From Candidatus Poseidonia sp. (lineage in GTDB: Archaea > Thermoplasmatota > Poseidoniia > Poseidoniales > Poseidoniaceae): a stretch of DNA of 60,086 nucleotides. The position numbers were made by a program, and so were the translations under genes. Numbering within the stretch: the first letter of the stretch is position 1; each line of letters begins with the position of its first letter. The stretch spans positions 1 through 60,086 of the forward strand of contig JAUREJ010000009.1 in assembly GCA_030827475.1 (NCBI GenBank). The letters run 5' to 3'. Of this stretch, positions 16,867 to 25,775 are shown one piece after another. Below the pieces are notes generated by a model. It worked only from the letters and a program-made list of their open reading frames with translations, did no database searches and was not told the DNA's origin.

Positions 16867-17412
16867 ATGATGGACGCGTTTGAAGCGCCGGAGGATGACG
16901 ATGAAGACATCGACATCTACGCTGCGCTTGGCTTGAACACCCCCGTTGACAACGGCATCGAAACAGGTGCCACAACAGATGCCTACGATCCCCTGGCGGC
17001 CTTTATGGACGACGACGATGAAGAAGACGAGGTCCCTGTTGCTGACCTCTTCACGGGACGTGCAGACGATGCAAACATCGACGCTGCCCACCAAAACGTG
17101 GAAACCCTTCTCGCCACGCTCGCTCGAGATTTGCTGGATGAAGAACGCTTGGTTTCCTCTCTACCCGGCGGCGAAGCCGACCTGATGAGCCTCAAGGTTG
17201 AGCGGGACCGAGAGGCCTACCACCTCTCGCTCATCGTTGATATGGGCGGTCATCGCATCAAGCCCTTTGCAACCGTCGTCGCCGACAACAACACGTGGAG
17301 ACCGATGAACCCGCCCAAAGGACTTCACGCCAAATGGAAACCCCTCTATGACGCCTTGTGCAAGGCGCTTTCCGACGCCCTCATGGAGCAATCCCGTTCC
17401 ACCTCGGCTTGA
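16867..17412 (+). CDS. Acidic hypothetical protein
   Basis: MMDAFEAPEDDDEDIDIYAALGL...DDDDEEDEVPVADLF followed by a folded-looking C-terminal domain (DLLDEERLVSSLPGGEADLMSLKVERDREAYHLSLIVDMGG). Confidence 0.6.
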   Translation: MMDAFEAPEDDDEDIDIYAALGLNTPVDNGIETGATTDAYDPLAAFMDDDDEEDEVPVADLFTGRADDANIDAAHQNVETLLATLARDLLDEERLVSSLPGGEADLMSLKVERDREAYHLSLIVDMGGHRIKPFATVVADNNTWRPMNPPKGLHAKWKPLYDALCKALSDALMEQSRSTSA

Positions 17413-17428
17413 GAAAACGAGTTCGAGG

Positions 17429-17884
17429 TTAAACCGCACCGTCTTCATGAAGCACAACCCGCCAGTTGATGGTGATGCTGGGGTCGAGAGAATTTGAAAC
17501 GCTACAGTACTTTTCATGGCTCTTTTCAACCACGCGTTCAACCAATTTCTGAGGAACGTTGCCCACCACGTGATAGACCATCGTCATCGATGTAAACCGA
17601 CGTGGGGTGGTCTCGGCACGCTCGGAATCCAGTTCAACCCAGACCTTTGAAAACGGCCGTTCTTTCAAACCGACCACGACATCCACGAGCGAGCAAGCAC
17701 CGACCATTTGGAGGGTCAGTTGCATCGGTGAGGGGCCCGTCTCCCAATCCATCTCAATGCGTTGTCCTGAGGCGTTGATGCCCACCATTCCCGTGCCTGC
17801 TGTCCACTCCACCCGTCCCTGCATACATGGAGGAGGGGCGGTTGATTCTTGAAGGAGATGCCTGTGGGTGATGATGAGAGCCAT
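17429..17884 (-). CDS. OsmC/Ohr family protein
   Basis: [32 protein letters not shown]...[14 protein letters not shown]...[26 protein letters not shown]. Start either 17884 or, more typically for the family, MQGRVEW at ~17824. Confidence 0.82.
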   Translation of the reverse strand: MALIITHRHLLQESTAPPPCMQGRVEWTAGTGMVGINASGQRIEMDWETGPSPMQLTLQMVGACSLVDVVVGLKERPFSKVWVELDSERAETTPRRFTSMTMVYHVVGNVPQKLVERVVEKSHEKYCSVSNSLDPSITINWRVVLHEDGAV

Positions 17885-19109
17885 GACAGGTACACCGATC
17901 ACCATGGAAAACGGTACGCTAAAGGTCCCCAACAACCCCGTCATTCATTACATCGAGGGCGACGGTATTGGGGTTGACATCACGCCCGTCATGATTCGAG
18001 TCGTCAACGCTGCGGTCGAGAAAGCCTACGGGAGCGAACGGAGCATCGTGTGGTCCGAGGTTCTCGCTGGCGAGAAAGCCTTCAACGCCACCGGCGAATG
18101 GCTACCTCAAGCCACGCTTGACGCTATGCAATCGGGTCTGGTTTCCATCAAAGGTCCGCTCACCACCCCGGTCGGCGGTGGGATTCGCTCGTTGAACGTC
18201 GCCCTCCGACAAAAACTGGACTTGTATGCTTGCGTCCGCCCCGTGCGCTGGTACGACGGCACCCCCTCCCCCGTGAAGGCGCCCGAAGATGTCGACATGA
18301 TCATTTTCCGTGAAAACAGCGAAGACGTCTATGCAGGCATTGAATGGGAGGCCGAAAGCGACGAGGTGAAGCGGGTCATTGATTTCCTCCAAAACGAGAT
18401 GGGCGTCGACAAAATCCGATTCCCCGCTACTTCAGGTATCGGCATCAAGCCGGTCTCAAAAGAAGGAACGGCCCGAATCGTTCGAGCCGCCATCCAATAC
18501 GCCATCGATAACGACAAGCCCAGCGTGACCCTGGTCCACAAAGGCAACATCATGAAGTTCACCGAGGGCGGTTTCCGAGATTGGGGATACAACCTCGCCA
18601 AGGAGGAATTCGGCGCCACGGAACTCGACGGAGGCCCGTGGTGTACGCTCACCAACCCCGTCACGGGCAACCCTATCGTCATCAAGGATGTCATCGCCGA
18701 CGCCATGCTCCAACAGATCATCACTCGGCCAGCGGAATACAGCGTCCTGACCACAATGAACCTGAACGGTGATTACATCTCCGATGCGCTGGCTGCTCAA
18801 GTTGGAGGCATCGGCATTGCACCCGGTGCAAACATCAACTACGACACCGGCATTTCCATCTTTGAAGCCACCCACGGGACCGCTCCAAAATACGCTGGAC
18901 AAGACAAAGTCAACCCCGGCTCCCTGATTCTTTCCGCTGAAATGATGTTGCGCCACATGGGTTGGAAACAAGCCGCCGACCTCATCGTGAAGGGCATGGA
19001 AGGTGCCATTTCCAACAAGACCGTGACCTACGACTTTGAACGCTTGATGGACAACGCAGAACTGCTGTCCTGCAGCGCCTTTGGCGAGGCCATGATTCGC
19101 CACATGTGA
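17883..19109 (+). CDS. icd: NADP-type isocitrate dehydrogenase (bacterial-like)
   Basis: [130 protein letters not shown]. Confidence 0.96.
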   Translation: MTGTPITMENGTLKVPNNPVIHYIEGDGIGVDITPVMIRVVNAAVEKAYGSERSIVWSEVLAGEKAFNATGEWLPQATLDAMQSGLVSIKGPLTTPVGGGIRSLNVALRQKLDLYACVRPVRWYDGTPSPVKAPEDVDMIIFRENSEDVYAGIEWEAESDEVKRVIDFLQNEMGVDKIRFPATSGIGIKPVSKEGTARIVRAAIQYAIDNDKPSVTLVHKGNIMKFTEGGFRDWGYNLAKEEFGATELDGGPWCTLTNPVTGNPIVIKDVIADAMLQQIITRPAEYSVLTTMNLNGDYISDALAAQVGGIGIAPGANINYDTGISIFEATHGTAPKYAGQDKVNPGSLILSAEMMLRHMGWKQAADLIVKGMEGAISNKTVTYDFERLMDNAELLSCSAFGEAMIRHM

Positions 19110-19121
19110 GGGGATTGGCTC

Positions 19122-19487
19122 ATGGCTCGCTCTTACGATGCCCGTTGGGTGAGCATCAAAGGCGGGGCAGACCGTAAATGGTGGATTCGGGCAAAGGCCA
19201 AAATTGACACCGGCGCAAAGCGATGCTCCATCGATGCCGGTCTGGCCGACGCTCTCGAATTGCCGGTGGTGGGCGAAGTCAATGTTCGCAACGCCATGGG
19301 CAGTCAAACGCGAAAACTGGTGACCGGCAACGTTCGCGTTGGCCGCACCACTTACGAAATTGAGATGACCGTTGCTGACCGAAGCGACATGAAATGCCCG
19401 ATGCTGCTCGGCAAAGCCTTCCTGGATGAACTCGCAAAAGCGCCGTTAAAACCCACCAACAAGCGCGACGTGCCTCAATTTGTTTGA
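19122..19487 (+). CDS. RimK-associated retropepsin-like aspartic protease family (ATP-dependent zinc protease annotation)
   Basis: KAKIDTGAKRCSIDA (DTGA active-site-like) and DRSDMKCPMLLGKAFL. Confidence 0.75.
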   Translation: MARSYDARWVSIKGGADRKWWIRAKAKIDTGAKRCSIDAGLADALELPVVGEVNVRNAMGSQTRKLVTGNVRVGRTTYEIEMTVADRSDMKCPMLLGKAFLDELAKAPLKPTNKRDVPQFV

Positions 19488-22400
19488 CGGCCCAACCACG
19501 GCTTGAGCGTGCGGTTGTTTTTCGTTACACCAAAGCCAAACCGTTCCTCGATAGCCCGATCGAGCAACGTGAAGTCGCCGTCCATCGTCGCAACCAAAAC
19601 CGCTCCGATGTCGGGCAGCGGCATGGAGGAGAGATGCATCGCCAATCGATAGATGTCGAGGTCGGTGGATTCTGGATAAATCGCCTCCCCGTCAAGTTCG
19701 GTGCGAACGGTGACGCTGCGCAAGGCTTTGAGCGCTGTAAGCTCTTCAAAGACCTCGGCATGGTGCCGCAAAAAGTCGTCCAAGGCCTCGGAGGTCTCGG
19801 GCACACCGGCCAACATTTCGGTTGTGGGCGACCAGGTCGTGAACTCCGTGAGGATTTCATCCACCAACGCCTTCATCGTGGCCGAGTCCAGAGTTTGTTC
19901 AAGCGTTGAGGCGTTGATCATCGAACCCCTGAAGCGGCTCAACAAGCGTTGGTCCTTAGCGATGAGGCGCAATTCCCCACGTACATCTTCGGGAATCATC
20001 AGCAAGAGGCGCTTTTCGGAAGCATGGTGACGCAGAAGGTGGTGGAAACGGTTGCCACCCAGAACATCGAGGTTGGTCTCAAAGGCCAAGTCCATGCGCT
20101 GGAACATTTTTTCGACCAGTGCATCCACCAGCACGTTCGTGTCGACGATAACGAGCGGTTTCAGGGAAAGGTTGTGGAGGAAACGACGCTTTGACGTGGG
20201 AATTTCCTCTTTGTACATCGAGAACAAAGACTGTTCCACCATGGCGAGTCGTTTGAGGGCCGAGACGGAAAACTTCGAGGAGTTTTGAGCGCGTTCCAAG
20301 TACATGAGTCCCTCGAACGCCCCTTCTTCAGCAGCGTTTTTGGCAATTTCATAGATTTCATCCATCGAGGGGGACATGCCCATCATGGCTTGGCGGAACT
20401 GTTGCTCAAATTGCGTTCTCGAGCGACGCAGGTCCCGACTGATTTGGGTCGTTGCAGCAGTGACCCGCCCGAGGAAGGGTTCAGGAGGCAACAGGTGGGC
20501 TTGTTCGTAGGGGTAATTGCGAAGCAAATCCAACTCCTCTTCGTTGTACACCGTCTTCGTACGTTCAACCATGTTGCCTTCGACGTCCTCCTCGGTGTAC
20601 TTGATGCGCTGTTGGACGTGCCTCCGAACGAGGCGAGCTGCTTCGCTGGTGTCGGTCCCGGCTCGGTGGCAAACCCGAAGATAGAGTTTGAACCGTTCGG
20701 TGATGGCGGTTTTGAGCGACGGTACCTTGTCGAGCAGTTCGACGGCCTCGGCCCAAGACATGGCGTGGGCGTAGTGGATGAGCGACTTTCGATAGAGCGC
20801 AAGGGGGAGCGCCAATGCTGAGTCGTCATCGTCGGATTCAGAAGCATGGCCTGCAAGTTCACCGCTCTTCTCCCGTTGTTTGGTGAACAACTCGGCGGCT
20901 CTGGAATATTCCCGAGCCGAGTTCAACTCGTCCCCTTTTGAGGCGAACAAGGCCGCTCGGCTCAAGGAAGCCCAGGGGGACAGCGGGTGGTGTTGCTGGT
21001 ACCAAGCGACGAGGTTGGGCAGACCCAAATCGTGCTCCATGACAACGTGGGACAGGGATTGCACCAAACGCAAGGGGAATACGGGGTTGGCGAGCATCGC
21101 ATTGAGTTCCTCGGCTTGGCCTTCCTTGGCCATCCCGATGCCGTAGGCTTGCATGTGGCCGTTGAGCGAAAGCGTGAGGATCATCACCTCAAACAAACGC
21201 CGTTCAATCATTGTTAACTCCAAATCATCGAGCGAATTGCTGAGGTTGTTGAGGTGCGTTTCGCTTACAACGCCGCCTTCAACAATGGCTCGGCTGATGG
21301 GAGAGAAGGCCTTCAAGGCGTTCTTGTTAAGAACTTGAACGACGGCGTCAGGGGACTCGAGCCGAGTCCCTTCCATCAACAGCAGCAGGTGCTCGGCGAC
21401 GGGGGTCATGACCTCGGGGAGTTCTGCCCCGTGAATGGCTTGAAGAGCCAAGGTTCTGCACTCAAAAACACCGGCCCGCAACGATGCATCCACCGTGGCT
21501 GGAGCCAAGTGATAAAGCAACAAAGCGACGTACGGGTGCTCCAAGGAAAGCATCTCGTCTTGAACGAACACGGTAGCGAGGCGGTTGATATCGAGCGTGC
21601 TCAACAAAAGCATCAACGCACTCGATTTTGAGGTTTCCCAAGCTTCTCCGGGCTCATCGCACATGCGTTGAGCGGCGGCCAAACGAAGTGCATGGCTCAA
21701 CGCCTCCGCCCCGATGATGTGCTGAAGAGCCTGTTCGTCGAGTTCGCCGATGAAACGCAACAGCCATCCATTCGCCCGTTCATCGTTCAACGAAACCACG
21801 AGCGGCAAGAGTTCGGTCACATCGGAGGAACCGTCCAGACGCAGGCTTTCAAGCACCTCCACGGCGGCGTCCCGTTGGTCCTCGCGAAGCAGGGCTTTGA
21901 GGCGCCACCATGTCAAGCGATCTTTTCCTTCGTGGAGGTTGGCGGTTTCCAAAAGGCCGAGCCCGTCTTGAAGTTGAGTCGAAGTGCACCCCTCGGCTTC
22001 ATCAGGTGCGTGCTGCCAAGCCAAGGTTCGGCGGGCGAGCGTGAGCGGGTCGTCCTTGTCGAGTTGAAGCAAGGACGCCCAGTCCGATACCTTCCCCTCT
22101 TGTAGGTTTGCAAAGTCTTGAAGGGCGTAGGCCAAGGATTCGTCAGTGGTCTCGCAGCGCTTGAAGACCGCATTGTCAACCGTTTCACCGTTGTGAAGAG
22201 CGAGCAAATAGGGGACGAAGGCCAGCGTGTTCTCCAGTCCAAGCAAGGTGCTGTCAAGTTTCGCGGCACGGGCTCCTGATAGTTGGCTCCCGGCCTTTTG
22301 CAACGCCACCTTGACATCGGGGTCGTCAACACCGGCTGCTGCCAGTTGAAGCACCGTTGCCAGAGCGTTTCGGTCGCGAGGGTCAACCCAAAAGAATTCG

Positions 22401-22921
22401 GAGGACAGGTTGGTTTTCTTGCTTGCAGCCTTGGCCTTGGCTTTCGGAAAAGCCAAAAATTGACCCAACAAAGGCGTTTTTTCACCGATGAGGTGCCAGA
22501 CCGGGTGAACGCCTTTTTCCATGCATGTTGTTCGCAAAGCGGTCTCGTGTGCGTTCCACGCTTCGTCCCAATCGTCACTGTTCAGTTGTTTGTGGATGAG
22601 CAACACGGCGAGGCGGTAGGCTTCGTTGTACGGCGCCTCGTCGATGATGGCTTGCGGTTCGTGCAGCCACGACATGTAGGAAGGTCCTGCGTTCCGGCCG
22701 CTTCGGCGAGTGCGGCCGCGGGGGCGAGCCATGGCCGGACGACGTTGGGTAGATTCGTCCTCGTCATCGGCGGGAGGAGGTTCGGTTTCGTGAGCGGCAA
22801 CGCACAGCACCGCCATCAACGGGCGGTCAACCATTTTCGAAGCGTTTTCACGGTTCATGGTTGCGATGCGTACGTTGCCCGACATGGGCTTTGAAAACGC
22901 TGCCTTGAGGCAGGTCTCCAT
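19475..22921 (-). CDS. Very large helical protein with C-terminal PIN-like nuclease domain
   Basis: C terminus LVIVDTNVLVDALVEKMFQ...LLMIPEDVRGELRLIAK...STDLDIYRLAMHLSSMPLPDIGAVLVATMDGDFTLLDRAIEERFGFGVTKN. N-terminal ~750 aa predominantly helical. Start uncertain (22921 or ~22732). Confidence 0.7.
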   Translation of the reverse strand: METCLKAAFSKPMSGNVRIATMNRENASKMVDRPLMAVLCVAAHETEPPPADDEDESTQRRPAMARPRGRTRRSGRNAGPSYMSWLHEPQAIIDEAPYNEAYRLAVLLIHKQLNSDDWDEAWNAHETALRTTCMEKGVHPVWHLIGEKTPLLGQFLAFPKAKAKAASKKTNLSSEFFWVDPRDRNALATVLQLAAAGVDDPDVKVALQKAGSQLSGARAAKLDSTLLGLENTLAFVPYLLALHNGETVDNAVFKRCETTDESLAYALQDFANLQEGKVSDWASLLQLDKDDPLTLARRTLAWQHAPDEAEGCTSTQLQDGLGLLETANLHEGKDRLTWWRLKALLREDQRDAAVEVLESLRLDGSSDVTELLPLVVSLNDERANGWLLRFIGELDEQALQHIIGAEALSHALRLAAAQRMCDEPGEAWETSKSSALMLLLSTLDINRLATVFVQDEMLSLEHPYVALLLYHLAPATVDASLRAGVFECRTLALQAIHGAELPEVMTPVAEHLLLLMEGTRLESPDAVVQVLNKNALKAFSPISRAIVEGGVVSETHLNNLSNSLDDLELTMIERRLFEVMILTLSLNGHMQAYGIGMAKEGQAEELNAMLANPVFPLRLVQSLSHVVMEHDLGLPNLVAWYQQHHPLSPWASLSRAALFASKGDELNSAREYSRAAELFTKQREKSGELAGHASESDDDDSALALPLALYRKSLIHYAHAMSWAEAVELLDKVPSLKTAITERFKLYLRVCHRAGTDTSEAARLVRRHVQQRIKYTEEDVEGNMVERTKTVYNEEELDLLRNYPYEQAHLLPPEPFLGRVTAATTQISRDLRRSRTQFEQQFRQAMMGMSPSMDEIYEIAKNAAEEGAFEGLMYLERAQNSSKFSVSALKRLAMVEQSLFSMYKEEIPTSKRRFLHNLSLKPLVIVDTNVLVDALVEKMFQRMDLAFETNLDVLGGNRFHHLLRHHASEKRLLLMIPEDVRGELRLIAKDQRLLSRFRGSMINASTLEQTLDSATMKALVDEILTEFTTWSPTTEMLAGVPETSEALDDFLRHHAEVFEELTALKALRSVTVRTELDGEAIYPESTDLDIYRLAMHLSSMPLPDIGAVLVATMDGDFTLLDRAIEERFGFGVTKNNRTLKPWLGRQTN

Positions 22922-23061
22922 GTACGTTTCCTCCAACCCTTCATCCCCTCGGTTCCCCCCACGACGAGAGCCCTTTCAATCCACCGCCAACCGCGAATGG
23001 GAAATCCAACGCCAACACATACCTCCTTGAACCGATGCGGCTTCGGGCACAACGAGTCTCC

Positions 23062-23532
23062 ATGGACACGCTGCCGTTCCTCGTCCTGTTGCTCCACCCG
23101 TTGCTGGCCAGCGGGCTGGTGTTCTGGGTGTGGTGGCAATACGCTTGGCGAAAGAAGTCCTACGAACTCAAGGGCGAGGAGCGCGCCGCCTACTTGGCAA
23201 GGCACGAAACCAACGGCGAACGCCTCCTTTGGGCCACCGGGGCGGTCATCCTCGTGGCCTTCCTCGCACGGGGCTTCGCCGGATGGTACGCCGGTGACGG
23301 TGTCATCGCCTCGCTCGTTCCGCAATCCCTTCACGGTTTCATGGGACCCGTCGGCTTCGGCTTGATGGTGTTCACGACTCGGTTGGGCAAGCAGGCTCGG
23401 TCCCAACGCAACGCAGGAGAATCCTTCGCTGTGGCCAAACTCAAGCACGGACGAGCCGCCGACCTGATCGTCTACCTCGTGTTCATTCACGCCTTCCTCG
23501 GATTCATCTACACCTTTGACGTGTTGATGTGA
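23062..23532 (+). CDS. Four-TM membrane protein (DUF4079 / cytochrome b561-like?)
   Basis: MDTLPFLVLLLHPLLASGLVFWVWWQYAWRKKSY...LHGFMGPVGFGLMVFTTRLG...LIVYLVFIHAFLGFIYTFDVLM; His in several TMs. Confidence 0.55.
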   Translation: MDTLPFLVLLLHPLLASGLVFWVWWQYAWRKKSYELKGEERAAYLARHETNGERLLWATGAVILVAFLARGFAGWYAGDGVIASLVPQSLHGFMGPVGFGLMVFTTRLGKQARSQRNAGESFAVAKLKHGRAADLIVYLVFIHAFLGFIYTFDVLM

Positions 23533-23588
23533 GCCAGCCCTTGGCCAGCCAAATCAAGCGCCATCAGCTTCAGGCCTTTTACCGGCGC

Positions 23589-25043
23589 TCAGAAGATGTT
23601 GTTGAACAACCAGCCGAAGGTGGATTGGTCACCGGGACCGAGATAGAACATCAGCATGAAGATGGCCACACCCCACATGATGGGGCTGACATCGTTGAGT
23701 TTCTCTCGGTCGGTGATTCCGCCCATGAGCTTGATGACGACGAAGGAGATCACACCCCAAGCGATACCGTCAGCAATGGAATAGGTGAACGGCATCATCA
23801 CCATCGTCAGGAACGCTGGCAAGACCATGTCTTGGTCCTCCCAGTCGATTTGCGTGGCTTGCTTCATCATCATGGCGCCGATCATCACCAAAGCACAAGC
23901 GGCGGCGAAGGTCGGGATGGCTTGGAACAAACCGGACAAGAAGAGTCCAGAAAGCATGAGCACACCAACGGTGACGGCGGTCAGGCCGGTCTTGCCGCCT
24001 TCTTCTACACCCGCAGCGGATTCGATGTAGGTGGTGGTGGTGCTGGTGCCGCAGGCAGCGCCAATCACCGTAGCGACGGCGTCGGACATGAAGGCCTCGT
24101 CGGAGTTCTGCAACTCGTCGTCCTCGTTGACGTAACCGGCTTGGCGACCCACTGAGTACAATGTACCGGCGGTGTCGAAGATGTCCACGAACAGGAAGGC
24201 GATCATGACCAACATGAAGTCAGCAAGGTTGTCGCTGATGTCACCAAAGGCGCCGAACGCAGCACCGAGGGATTCCTCAGGCAAACCCACGAAGCCAAAG
24301 ATTTCGGTCGGCCACTCGGCAGTCTTCGAACCCCACCCTGCTCCGCCTGCAGCGAAGTCGTTGTAGGGGTCGTAGGCGCCTACGGCCCATCCGTAGACCG
24401 AAGCCCCAAGGATACCGTAAATGATGGCCCCTTTCACGCCCTTGGCCATCATCACGGCGATGGCGAGCAGCGCCACCATGCTGATGAGTGCGCCGTGGTC
24501 ATACCCAAAACCTTCCGTGGTGGCGAGGTTGACAAGGGTGGCGCCGTCGTCTTGAATCCAACCCATCTCGCGCAGACCAATGATGGCCAGGAACATCCCG
24601 ATACCGGCGCCGGTTGCAATTTTGAGGTCCTTGGGGATAGCATTGATCATCTTGGTCCGCCAACCGATTTGAGGAAGGGAAATGATGAGGAAGATGATAC
24701 CTTCAACGAAGACGGCGGCAAGGGCGATGCGCCAATCGATGCCCATGCCGAGAACGACGGCGAAGGTGAAGTAGGCGTTCAAACCCATTCCCGGAGCAAG
24801 AGCAAAGGGAAGATTCGCCCACAAACCCATCACCACACAGCCAACAAAGGCAGCGATGGCGGTGGCGAAGAGTGCATCGTCAAAGGGAATACCGGACACA
24901 CTCAACATGGCCGGATTGACCAGCAAGATGTACGCCATCGTCAGGAAGGTCGTCAATCCAGCTCGCAATTCTCCATTCAACGTCGCTCCTCGTTCTTCAA
25001 ATTTGAAGAATTTTCCGATATCTTGCTCAAATCCCATGTTCAT
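23589..25043 (-). CDS. NCS2 family purine permease (AzgA/PbuG-like)
   Basis: FKFEERGATLNGELRAGLTTFLTMAYILLVNPAMLS, GLWANLPFALAPGMGLNAYFTF, GTSTTTTYIESAAGVEEGGKTGLTAV. Confidence 0.92.
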   Translation of the reverse strand: MNMGFEQDIGKFFKFEERGATLNGELRAGLTTFLTMAYILLVNPAMLSVSGIPFDDALFATAIAAFVGCVVMGLWANLPFALAPGMGLNAYFTFAVVLGMGIDWRIALAAVFVEGIIFLIISLPQIGWRTKMINAIPKDLKIATGAGIGMFLAIIGLREMGWIQDDGATLVNLATTEGFGYDHGALISMVALLAIAVMMAKGVKGAIIYGILGASVYGWAVGAYDPYNDFAAGGAGWGSKTAEWPTEIFGFVGLPEESLGAAFGAFGDISDNLADFMLVMIAFLFVDIFDTAGTLYSVGRQAGYVNEDDELQNSDEAFMSDAVATVIGAACGTSTTTTYIESAAGVEEGGKTGLTAVTVGVLMLSGLFLSGLFQAIPTFAAACALVMIGAMMMKQATQIDWEDQDMVLPAFLTMVMMPFTYSIADGIAWGVISFVVIKLMGGITDREKLNDVSPIMWGVAIFMLMFYLGPGDQSTFGWLFNNIF

Positions 25044-25080
25044 TTCTCCTTGAGGGTTGAGGCTGCTTAGCCATGGAGGG

Positions 25081-25095
25081 GTTATATACTTCGGG
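25081..25095 (-). promoter_or_regulatory. Archaeal TATA/BRE-like promoter for the purine permease
   Basis: Minus strand reads cccgaagtatataac ~40-50 bp upstream of the start codon at 25043. Confidence 0.5.
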
Positions 25096-25145
25096 TGCAA
25101 AATCAAGGCCTAGAGGCTCAAAACCAATCTTTTCAGCACAAACCG

Positions 25146-25688
25146 TCATTCGTCGTAGGCCACCAGGGCATGGACAGGTGCATCGACAGCACTACGACCG
25201 TTGAGGAAGGGCAAATCGATCACCACACCGCAACCTGCGACCTCGGCTCCGGCTTGCCGGCACAAGGTAACCGAGGCGGCCAACGTACCCCCCGTCGCCA
25301 GCAGATCGTCAAGAATCACCACGCGCTGTCCGGGGTCTAAGGCATCAGCCTGAATCTCAATCGTATCGCTTCCGTACTCCAAATCGTAGGTGAGGGACAC
25401 GGTCTCACCGGGCAACTTCCCGGCTTTTCGAATCATCATCATGGGAAGACCAAGTCGCTGAGCCAGCGGCGTTGCGAAGAGAAAGCCGCGACTCTCAATC
25501 CCTGCGATCACATCGGGTTTCCAAGTGCGCACCACCGATTCGAAGGCTTCCAAGCAATGCGCCATCGCGTGCGGTTCCCTCAACAACGTCGCGATGTCGT
25601 AGAACAAAATCCCCTCAACGGGAAAGTTAGGAATGCTGCGAATGTGTTCTTTGAGATTCATGGACGAAGAGACCGCCATCCGGTTCAT
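25146..25688 (-). CDS. apt: Adenine phosphoribosyltransferase
   Basis: LKEHIRSIPNFPVEGILFYDIATLL, AGIESRGFLFATPLAQRLGLPMMMIRKAGKLPGET, VVILDDLLATGGTLAA. Start may be the downstream MNLKEH at 25661. Confidence 0.94.
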   Translation of the reverse strand: MNRMAVSSSMNLKEHIRSIPNFPVEGILFYDIATLLREPHAMAHCLEAFESVVRTWKPDVIAGIESRGFLFATPLAQRLGLPMMMIRKAGKLPGETVSLTYDLEYGSDTIEIQADALDPGQRVVILDDLLATGGTLAASVTLCRQAGAEVAGCGVVIDLPFLNGRSAVDAPVHALVAYDE

Positions 25689-25775
25689 CAAGATGCCTCA
25701 CTCCAATCCGTAGGCATTCACGGCTTTGGGCAAATGAAACGCTGATTGAAATACACCTTTTTTGCCGAGCAACTC

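Noticed and set aside
17882-17885. Divergent genes apparently sharing a CATG start (OsmC minus, icd plus)
   Set aside because: OsmC homology more plausibly begins at MQGRVEW (~17824), leaving an intergenic promoter region; the overlap is probably a start-calling artefact.
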